Assembly (NCBI GenBank): GCA_028696755.1
Contig: JAQVGK010000027.1
Coordinates: forward strand, 1 to 13,681
DNA from: Bacteroidales bacterium
Lineage (GTDB): Bacteria; Bacteroidota; Bacteroidia; Bacteroidales; ML635J-15
Length of the DNA stretch: 13,681 nucleotides
Direction: 5' to 3'
The stretch's first letter is position 1; every line of letters starts with the position of its first letter. Under the pieces are notes generated by a model that saw nothing but the letters and a program-made list of their open reading frames with translations, ran no database searches and had not been told where the DNA came from. Positions 8,117-13,681 of the stretch are shown one piece after another. Both the position numbers and the translations under genes were made by a program.

Positions 8117-8148
8117 TTGTTCGATAAATTTTCATTATTTTTACATTG
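8117..8148 (+). promoter_or_regulatory. Possible promoter of the two-component operon
   Basis: TTG at 8117-8119, a 22-base spacer and TACATTG at 8142-8148 form an imperfect match to the phylum promoter (the -7 element lacks one T). The -7 candidate sits inside an 11-base palindrome, TTACA-T-TGTAA, at 8141-8151. The gap between the MBOAT stop and the regulator ATG is only 46 bases, so read-through from the glycan operon is also possible. No convincing terminator is visible after the MBOAT gene. Confidence 0.35.
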
Positions 8149-8162
8149 TAATTTTTTTGATA

Positions 8163-8855
8163 ATGAAAGATAATTCAGAAATTAAAATACTGCTCGTTGA
8201 CGACGATCCTGATATAAGAGAATTTATGTCGTATAATCTTAAAAAGGAAAATTACGTTGTAGAAACAGCTAAAAATGGAGAAATAGCAATTGAGAAAGCT
8301 AATAAGTTTAAGCCTAACCTGATTATTCTCGATGTTATGATGCCTGGAATGGATGGTATTCAGGTTTGCGAAAGTTTAAGAAGCAACGAAAAAACCAAGG
8401 ATATTTTAATTTGTTTTCTTACAGCCAGAGGTGAAGATTATTCGCAAATCGCTGGTTTTGAAGCAGGTGCCGACGATTATGTTGCAAAACCTGTGAAGCC
8501 AGCTGTTTTTTTGAAGAAAATTGAAGCAATGCTAAGGCGACTCGAATCTGTTGCTACGCCTAAACAAAACAGAGAATTTATTTTTGATGAACTAAGAGTT
8601 GACTTCGAATCGCATGATGTTTTTATCAATAATAATAAATTGGTTTTTGCGAAGAAAGAATTCCTATTGCTAAAACTTCTTGTTTCGTCGCCAGGAAAAG
8701 TTTTCACAAGAGATGAAATCTACGAAGGTGTTTGGGGTAACGAGGTTGTGGTCGGCGATAGAACCATCGACGTTCATATCCGTAAGTTGCGCGAGAAGCT
8801 TGGCGATAAATTTATTACGACCTTAAAAGGAATAGGATATAAATTTAACGCATGA
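8163..8855 (+). CDS. OmpR/PhoB-family response regulator
   Basis: A 230-residue transcription regulator. The receiver domain (about 7-122) has the acidic pocket DDD at 13-15, the phospho-accepting Asp57 in LDVMMPGMDG, Thr87 and Lys109 (AKP), all the expected residues. A winged-helix domain follows (about 138-229) with the usual FxxLxVD start, the KKEFLLLKLLVSSPGKVFTRDEI recognition region and VGDRTIDVHIRKLREKLG, ending GIGYKF. I start at ATG 8163; two further codons back to a TTG at 8157 fall in the T-run of the leader and are not needed. The kinase gene begins 4 bases downstream. The sequence resembles PhoB-type regulators common in Bacteroidota, but phosphate control cannot be shown. Targets may include the adjacent glycan genes; that is only proximity. 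Confidence 0.92.
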   Translation: MKDNSEIKILLVDDDPDIREFMSYNLKKENYVVETAKNGEIAIEKANKFKPNLIILDVMMPGMDGIQVCESLRSNEKTKDILICFLTARGEDYSQIAGFEAGADDYVAKPVKPAVFLKKIEAMLRRLESVATPKQNREFIFDELRVDFESHDVFINNNKLVFAKKEFLLLKLLVSSPGKVFTRDEIYEGVWGNEVVVGDRTIDVHIRKLREKLGDKFITTLKGIGYKFNA

Positions 8856-8859
8856 TTTT

Positions 8860-9909
8860 ATGAAGAATCTTAGTGCTAATGTCCTTGCTTTTATTTATAC
8901 AATTCTTCTCACAGCATTCGTTTTACTTAGTATCGGAATATCGGATCTGGTTTTTAAGCTAAATGTTGATTGGGGATTAACCATTGCCATAGCAATACTA
9001 TGTAATACTCTTTCGTGGCTGCTGTTGCGTTATATTCTGTTTAAATTCCTTTACAATCGAATAAAGCTGATTTATAAAACAATAAACAAACGAAAATTTG
9101 GCAAATCGGGGCTTGCTCAAAAGTTTAACTATTCGGCCGATATGGTTAGCCGTGTACAAGAAGATGTCGATAAATGGGCAAATGAACAAGAAGCTCAAAT
9201 GGAGAAAATTATTGAAATGAGTAATTATCGAAAAGAATTTGTTGGTAATGTTGCTCACGAACTTAAAACACCAATTTTTAACATTCAAGGATATACACTA
9301 ACTTTGCTCGAAGGTGGGCTGGAAGATGAGTCAATAAACAAAAGATATCTTCAAAAAATTGAAAAGAACATTAACCGTATGATAAATATTGTTAATGATC
9401 TTGATACAATTACCAGGCTCGAGGCAGGACAGATGAAGCCAAGGATAAAAGCTTTCGACCCCGTCGAGCTGTGTAAAGAAACTCTCGAATCTCTCGAAGA
9501 TTTTTCAAGAAAGAAGAATATCAAAACCGAAATTGTAAAACATTTCGAAAAATCAGTAAATGTTGTTGGCGATAGAGAGTTTATCCGTCAAGTTTTTACG
9601 AATTTAATTGTAAACGCCATTCATTATAATAACGAAGGAGGCTTCGTAAAAGCCGAATTCTATATAATGGGCAAAAATGTACTTATCGAAATTACCGATA
9701 ATGGTGTCGGAATTCCTGACGAAGATATTAATCGAGTGTTCGAAAGATTTTATCGTGTTGATAAAAGCCGCTCGCTAAATTCGGGAGGATCTGGTCTCGG
9801 TTTAGCTATCGTTAAACATATTGTCGAAGCTCATGGGCAAAAGGTAAATGTGCGTAGCACAGTGGGATTGGGAACTACAATTTCGTTTACATTGAAGAAA
9901 GATGGGTGA
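8860..9909 (+). CDS. Sensor histidine kinase (PhoR-like, no large extracytoplasmic sensor)
   Basis: A 349-residue inner-membrane kinase that should phosphorylate the regulator encoded 4 bases upstream. Two helices lie at about 7-29 and 39-62, leaving only some ten residues outside the membrane. A linker of about 60 residues leads to the HisKA domain with phospho-acceptor His133 in VAHELKTPIFNIQGY. The HATPase domain has the N box (NLIVNAIHY, N248 and N252), G1 box DNGVGIP (280-286), F box FERFYRVDKSRS (294-305) and G2 box GGSGLGLAI (309-317). All catalytic elements are present, so it should be active. There is no HAMP, PAS or periplasmic domain I can recognise; signal may be read in the membrane or from a partner. 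Close relatives in the phylum are commonly annotated PhoR-like; the signal is unknown. Confidence 0.92.
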   Translation: MKNLSANVLAFIYTILLTAFVLLSIGISDLVFKLNVDWGLTIAIAILCNTLSWLLLRYILFKFLYNRIKLIYKTINKRKFGKSGLAQKFNYSADMVSRVQEDVDKWANEQEAQMEKIIEMSNYRKEFVGNVAHELKTPIFNIQGYTLTLLEGGLEDESINKRYLQKIEKNINRMINIVNDLDTITRLEAGQMKPRIKAFDPVELCKETLESLEDFSRKKNIKTEIVKHFEKSVNVVGDREFIRQVFTNLIVNAIHYNNEGGFVKAEFYIMGKNVLIEITDNGVGIPDEDINRVFERFYRVDKSRSLNSGGSGLGLAIVKHIVEAHGQKVNVRSTVGLGTTISFTLKKDG

Positions 9910-9934
9910 TTTTACTGTTATTCCTCGAGCAGTG

Positions 9935-10618
9935 CTAAGAACTTACTATTTCTCTCTTAAATACCTTTATCCCCTCAACTGCACTCATTTTTAAATGCTT
10001 AAATTCGCTGCCAATATTAAAGTTTTCTCCAGGATCAATCAAATATTTTTTTGCATTTATTGGGACATAATCAATAAGTCCAGCAGCTGGATAAACCTGA
10101 AGCCCAGTTCCTATAACTAAAAAAATGTCTGCTGATTTTACAATTTCTATTGCATCTAAAATTGCTGGCACAGCTTCTCCAAACCAAACTATATGTGGTC
10201 GAAGCTGTGATTCAAGTGGACATTTATCTCCCAAATTTAACTCATCGCCTTCTATATCAACAATAATGCTTTCATCCATTGTGCTTCTTGCTTTTCTTAT
10301 TTCTCCATGGAGATGAAGTATATTTGAAGACCCTGCTCTTTCGTGCAAATCATCAACATTTTGAGTGATGATTATTACCTCGAAAAACTCTTCGAGACGT
10401 TTTAATCCTAAATGTGAATCATTTGGCTTGGCCTCAATTACTACTTTACGGCGAAAATTGTAAAAATCGAGAACTAGTTGAGGATCCCGATGCCATGCTT
10501 GCGGTGATGCGACATCTTCAAATCTATACGATTTCCATAACCCATCATTATCTCTGAATGTTGGAATCCCGCTTTCTTTACTTATGCCGGCTCCAGATAG
10601 AACCACTAGTTTTTGCAT
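9935..10618 (-). CDS. cobB: Sir2-family NAD-dependent protein deacylase (class III, CobB/SIRT5-like)
   Basis: A 227-residue sirtuin that removes acyl groups from lysines in cytoplasmic proteins using NAD. Visible motifs are GAGISKESGIPTFRDNDGLW (9-28) for NAD binding, TQNVDDLHERAGS (84-96), the catalytic histidine H103 in HLHG, and GTGLQVYPAAGL in the C-terminal Rossmann part. Y53 and R56 in DFYNFRR form the YxxR pair that marks class III sirtuins preferring succinyl or malonyl lysine. The zinc-ribbon region is degenerate: only Cys131 (KCPLESQLRP) remains where CobB-like enzymes carry four cysteines. The rest of the insert is present, so this looks like a zinc-free variant rather than a broken gene. 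It lies 20 bases downstream of the GT39-like gene and converges with the kinase gene. The family call is firm; symbol use is by class similarity. Confidence 0.9.
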   Translation of the reverse strand: MQKLVVLSGAGISKESGIPTFRDNDGLWKSYRFEDVASPQAWHRDPQLVLDFYNFRRKVVIEAKPNDSHLGLKRLEEFFEVIIITQNVDDLHERAGSSNILHLHGEIRKARSTMDESIIVDIEGDELNLGDKCPLESQLRPHIVWFGEAVPAILDAIEIVKSADIFLVIGTGLQVYPAAGLIDYVPINAKKYLIDPGENFNIGSEFKHLKMSAVEGIKVFKREIVSS

Positions 10619-10638
10619 GATTTTGTTCTAATTTTGGA

Positions 10639-12105
10639 TTATTCAAGTTTGTTTTTAAGTAAATAGACTTCATATATTCCACTTCTAAATAGAAAACTAT
10701 AATTATTCATTATTCCTACACTGTTCTCAATCCATCTTTTCCCGTATCCATAATTTACAATCAGATACTTTGGCTTATTTGATACAATATCCAGTAACAC
10801 TTGCTCCTTTATATGATTTGGCTTAGTGAAAAAGATGTTAAAGTACTTTGATGCAGATACTCTTTCGGAATAGGATAAAATCGGACCGCTGCCTCCTTGA
10901 GCCACAACATATATATAATCAGTTTCATCAGAATTGTTTTTTATCCATAATCCAAGTTCTTTTTCGTTATCTGGAAAGCCACTAAAGTATCCGTTAATTA
11001 TTAGATTATGATATGGAAACAAGAGAATAATAATTGAGATAATCATTATCCATACATTTGTTTTAAATTGCGTGATGTTTTTATTAAGTTTTATGGTAAT
11101 CTGTGAAAGCAAAATAGCTGTTATTATTGAAATTGAAGGTAGGATTTGCTTGATTTGATGTCCGTAAAAATTACCAGAAGCATTTGCTCCAATAAAGTCG
11201 AAAATTAGCAAACTTAGTAGTCCAATGAAATATCTTTTTTTTATTAAATCTTTCTGATATATTAACATGGGAATAATGAGCCAGAATATTGTTATTCTCG
11301 ATTCAAACCATACGTCAATAGAAAGATACAGTCTTTCGACTATAGAATTTGAAGAGCCGGGGTTCAGTAATATTAGCCAGGCGCCATCAAAATACTCTTT
11401 AAGCGAAACACCACTCAAAAAAACAGGTAATAAAAAAATAACTGAGGAGAATAATGTCCCAATTGCAATTAAAAATATTGATTTTGAGTGTTGAGATAAT
11501 GATTTATTTGAGAATTGATTAATCAGATAATAGATTAACAACCCTAATAAGCCGAACAGAGCAATTTGTTTAAAGGAAATTGCAATACCAGTAAAAATGC
11601 CTGTTAGGAATAAGAAATAGTTTTTCTTTTTATGATTACCAGACTTAATTAAATAATAAAATGCAAGGCAATAAAATAAGCACATGAAATTTTCTGTTAC
11701 CGAAGGCCATTGTCCATCTAACAGGTACCATGTGGATGTTAAGCCATAAATATACATGGCATAGATACCTGCAGTTTTGCTATGTAGTAACTCTGTAATT
11801 TTTCTTATTATATTCATTGATAGAACCACAGCGAATATGCCAAGCAACCTGACAAACATATAGTTTGTTCCAAACAAATAATCTGACAACGCATAAAGTT
11901 CAAAAATTGCTGGATTTTTGTTTTCCATAGAGTATTTGTATGGAGGCATGTCATTGTCAATCCATAACCTGCCAATGTAATGCCATATGCCTTCATCACA
12001 CATCATGGGCCTGTTAATAGTTATTAAAACTAGTAGTGCCAAAATAAAAAGTGAAATGTAGATTGGATTTGTGAAGTAATTATATAGTTTCAATTTAGTT
12101 TTCAT
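10639..12105 (-). CDS. GT39/ArnT-like membrane glycosyltransferase (GT-C fold)
   Basis: A 488-residue polytopic inner-membrane protein of the dolichyl-phosphate-mannosyltransferase/ArnT type, which uses a polyprenyl-phosphate sugar as donor to glycosylate lipids or proteins on the outer face. The first external loop after helix one carries the acidic GT-C signature, D37-E38 in MMCDEGIWHYIGR. ENKNPAIFELYALSDYLFG (61-79) matches the 'KxP' loop that follows it in this family. Many helices follow, then a C-terminal soluble part from about residue 385 with a YVVAQGG segment. It is a little shorter than ArnT. A 72-base gap with no visible terminator separates it from the gene upstream, and the sirtuin starts 20 bases after it. 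The GtrB-like enzyme at 1720-2664 could make its donor, but the genes are on opposite strands and not linked in one operon. Confidence 0.8.
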   Translation of the reverse strand: MKTKLKLYNYFTNPIYISLFILALLVLITINRPMMCDEGIWHYIGRLWIDNDMPPYKYSMENKNPAIFELYALSDYLFGTNYMFVRLLGIFAVVLSMNIIRKITELLHSKTAGIYAMYIYGLTSTWYLLDGQWPSVTENFMCLFYCLAFYYLIKSGNHKKKNYFLFLTGIFTGIAISFKQIALFGLLGLLIYYLINQFSNKSLSQHSKSIFLIAIGTLFSSVIFLLPVFLSGVSLKEYFDGAWLILLNPGSSNSIVERLYLSIDVWFESRITIFWLIIPMLIYQKDLIKKRYFIGLLSLLIFDFIGANASGNFYGHQIKQILPSISIITAILLSQITIKLNKNITQFKTNVWIMIISIIILLFPYHNLIINGYFSGFPDNEKELGLWIKNNSDETDYIYVVAQGGSGPILSYSERVSASKYFNIFFTKPNHIKEQVLLDIVSNKPKYLIVNYGYGKRWIENSVGIMNNYSFLFRSGIYEVYLLKNKLE

Positions 12106-12177
12106 TATGGATGTTTAGCTATGGAACCTACGGTTTTTGTTTATAAGTAATTGCTTTAATAAAAGATGTTGGGTTAA

Positions 12178-12669
12178 TTATTTATCAATTACCTTAGCCT
12201 GTAAAAAACTCTCAAATACTTTTCTGATGTATGCTCCAGATGATTTTGATTGATTGTCTATTCTATATTTTCGAGTTTCTCTTTTTGCAGAAAATTTAAG
12301 TTTTATTTCTCCGGCAAAATTAGGGCCTTTAAATTCTACATATTCGATGAACTGATACAACAATAAAAAATTGTCTTTATGAGCCTGAGCAATCATCCCC
12401 GGACTGTATGCAGCAACCGACGCAACATTGTCCATTCTGTTTTCGCGACTATGTTGATCAACAATACTTCCAACAGCACCCATTACCAAACCGGCCCCGG
12501 TATATCCACCTAGTGCCGAGCGCATATTCCCGGCTGTGTCGGTGGCAATGCTTCCCGATTTTACAAATACAACGCAGTTATCGAAAAATAACAGACTATA
12601 TACTTTAAATGTAATTCCGGGTATTACCAACCCATCTATTACTGTTGGCGGTTTTTGATTTAGGGACAT
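12178..12669 (-). CDS. Hypothetical protein with glycine/alanine-rich hydrophobic segment
   Basis: I do not recognise this 163-residue protein. The N-terminal 45 residues look strand-rich (ITFKVYSLLFFDNCVVFVKSG, 19-39). A glycine-rich stretch GGYTGAGLVMGAVGSIV lies at 54-70 and could be one weak membrane helix or a flexible link. Residues 96-137 are again strand-like (FKGPNFAGEIKLKFSAKRE), and the end is an amphipathic helix (148-160). The strands-then-helix layout is reminiscent of bacterial PH-like domains, a weak inference. I start at ATG 12669; the frame extends back to a TTG at 12720, but that extension would run through the terminator hairpin of the neighbouring carbamoyltransferase gene and through the promoter-like GATATTTG. 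There is no signal peptide. The protein is plainly coding (complete frame, normal codon use), but its role is unknown. Confidence 0.7.
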   Translation of the reverse strand: MSLNQKPPTVIDGLVIPGITFKVYSLLFFDNCVVFVKSGSIATDTAGNMRSALGGYTGAGLVMGAVGSIVDQHSRENRMDNVASVAAYSPGMIAQAHKDNFLLLYQFIEYVEFKGPNFAGEIKLKFSAKRETRKYRIDNQSKSSGAYIRKVFESFLQAKVIDK

Positions 12670-12692
12670 ACATTTGAATTTTAAAGTTTTAA

Positions 12693-12720
12693 CAAATATC
12701 AACAAAAAAATAATGCCCAA
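12693..12720 (-). promoter_or_regulatory. Possible promoter of the 163-residue gene
   Basis: On the minus strand GATATTTG (12693-12700) differs by one base from TAnnTTTG, with TTG at 12718-12720 after a 17-base spacer. The start would be near 12686 and the ATG is at 12669. The -33 part overlaps the argF terminator stem. The spacer is short, so the call is tentative. Confidence 0.35.
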
Positions 12721-12740
12721 GAAATATTGAGCATTATTTT
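12704..12740 (-). terminator. Intrinsic terminator after the ornithine carbamoyltransferase gene
   Basis: Read on the minus strand, AAAATAATGC (12731-12740) and its perfect complement GCATTATTTT (12707-12716) form a 10-bp stem. The 14-base gap can add a further 3-bp CAA/TTG pairing beyond one mismatch, and the second arm runs directly into a tract of seven T. It lies 26 bases after the argF stop. The stem is AT-rich, but the position and U-tract are right for Rho-independent termination. Confidence 0.75.
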
Positions 12741-12766
12741 AGCAAATATTGTAATTATTATGAGTA

Positions 12767-13681
12767 TTATGCTCCCAAAGTAGCAACCATAACAGCTTTA
12801 ATTGTATGAAGACGATTTTCAGCCTGATCAAAAACAAGTGAGTTTTTGCCTTCGAAAACACCTTCGGTAACTTCGATACCATCTTTAAGACCAAATTCTT
12901 CCGAAACTTGTTTTCCAACTTTTGTATCGGCATTATGGAAAGCAGGTAAACAATGCATAAACTTCACATTTGGATTTCCAGATTTTTTCATAATTGCTTC
13001 GTTAACCTGATAAGGACCTAACAAATTGATGCGCTCTGCCCAAACTTCTTTAGGTTCACCCATTGATACCCATACATCGGTATGAACAAACTCAACACCT
13101 TTAACAGCTTCTTCAGCATTTTCGGTAATGGTAATTCTAGCACCGCTTTCTTTTGCAATCTCATTGCAGGTTTTGATAAGTTCTGCATCTGGCCACAAAG
13201 CTTTTGGTGAACCAATACGTACGTCCATACCTAAAATTGCACCAATTACTAATAGCGAACGACCCATATTAAAACGAGCATCGCCTAAATATGCATAAGC
13301 AATTTTTTCAAGCGGACTGTCAGAATGTTCAATCATAGTTAAAACGTCGGCCATCATTTGTGTTGGATGCCACTCGTTTGTTAAGCCATTCCATACAGGA
13401 ACACCTGCAAATTTTGCAAGTTCTTCAACTATTTCTTGTCCGAAACCGCGGTACTCAATACCATCATACATTCTACCAAGAACGCGTGCAGTATCTTTTA
13501 CAGTTTCTTTGTGTCCCATCTGACTTCCGGTTGGACCTAGATATGTTACGTGAGCACCCTGATCAAGGGCGGCAACCTCAAATGCACAACGTGTACGAGT
13601 TGAGTCCTTTTCAAAAATCAAAGCAATGTTTTTGCCTGTTAAGCGAGGCTGCTCTGTTCCTGCATATTTTGCATTTTTCAA
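12767..13681 (-). CDS. argF: Ornithine carbamoyltransferase (partial, N-terminus beyond the window)
   Basis: It joins carbamoyl phosphate and ornithine to make citrulline in the arginine pathway, in the cytoplasm; family members are usually trimers. The 304 visible residues include the carbamoyl-phosphate loop STRTR (27-31), HPTQ (105-108), the ornithine-binding DVWVSMG (202-208) and HCLPAFHN (243-250), ending AVMVATLGA. The D-(x)3-SMG signature points to true ornithine as substrate rather than the N-acetyl- or N-succinyl-ornithine used by the variant enzymes known in some Bacteroidota. The sequence is very close in style to the enterobacterial ArgF and pseudomonad ArcB type, so the catabolic arcB role in arginine deiminase metabolism is an alternative. 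The frame continues to the window edge; about 30-40 residues are missing at the N-terminus. A terminator follows it. Confidence 0.93.
   Translation of the reverse strand: MKNAKYAGTEQPRLTGKNIALIFEKDSTRTRCAFEVAALDQGAHVTYLGPTGSQMGHKETVKDTARVLGRMYDGIEYRGFGQEIVEELAKFAGVPVWNGLTNEWHPTQMMADVLTMIEHSDSPLEKIAYAYLGDARFNMGRSLLVIGAILGMDVRIGSPKALWPDAELIKTCNEIAKESGARITITENAEEAVKGVEFVHTDVWVSMGEPKEVWAERINLLGPYQVNEAIMKKSGNPNVKFMHCLPAFHNADTKVGKQVSEEFGLKDGIEVTEGVFEGKNSLVFDQAENRLHTIKAVMVATLGA

Noticed and set aside
9910..9934. CTCGAG palindrome and ACTG/CAGT pairing between the convergent kinase and sirtuin genes as a terminator
   Set aside because: The pairing is only 4 bp with a 12-base loop and has no T-tract on either side, so I do not call a terminator.
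12106..12177. Promoter or terminator between the hypothetical gene and the GT39-like gene
   Set aside because: On the minus strand I find neither TAnnTTTG with a TTG at proper distance nor a stable hairpin with a T-run in these 72 bases.
1..13681. CRISPR arrays, tRNA or rRNA genes, riboswitches
   Set aside because: No regularly spaced direct repeats, no cloverleaf-like or ribosomal sequence, and no intergenic space above about 100 bases where a structured leader could sit.

Overview
The window looks like chromosome from a Bacteroidota bacterium. The DNA is AT-rich. Two upstream regions carry the phylum-type -7 element TAnnTTTG (both read TATCTTTG), purine-rich Shine-Dalgarno sites are scarce, and the protein families (GtrB-like GT2, AlgI-like MBOAT, PhoR/PhoB-type two-component pair) fit. 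An anaerobic or facultative marine Bacteroidales/Marinilabiliales relative is only a guess. There are no rRNA or tRNA genes and no CRISPR array.

Left edge (1-116): the last codons of a transposase-like protein, probably IS66 family. Positions 218-8116 (+): a surface-glycan locus of five genes in the same direction: a Wzx-like flippase, a GtrB/DPM1-like polyprenyl-phosphate glycosyltransferase, a 699-residue membrane-anchored exported protein (two tandem beta-domains, then a propeller-like half with an FG-GAP-like DxNxDG loop), a large lipoprotein with a GH16-like catalytic domain, and an AlgI-like MBOAT O-acyltransferase. The last four are overlapped or separated by 12 bases or fewer, so they are probably one transcript from the promoter at 1667-1699; the flippase has its own promoter. 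A plausible reading is a glycan built on a lipid carrier, flipped, O-acylated in the periplasm, and bound or remodelled by the two exported proteins. No polymerase, exporter or SGNH acyltransfer partner lies in the window, so the locus is either incomplete here or works with genes elsewhere.

Positions 8163-9909 (+): a response regulator and histidine kinase pair, 4 bases apart. Positions 9935-12105 (-): a class III sirtuin deacylase lacking a normal zinc-cysteine set, and upstream of it a GT39/ArnT-like membrane glycosyltransferase, 20 bases apart and probably co-transcribed. Positions 12178-12669 (-): a 163-residue protein I do not recognise. Right edge (12767-13681, -): an ornithine carbamoyltransferase cut by the window end, followed by a clear intrinsic terminator.

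No intergenic stretch exceeds about 100 bases; the largest, 117-217, holds only the flippase promoter.
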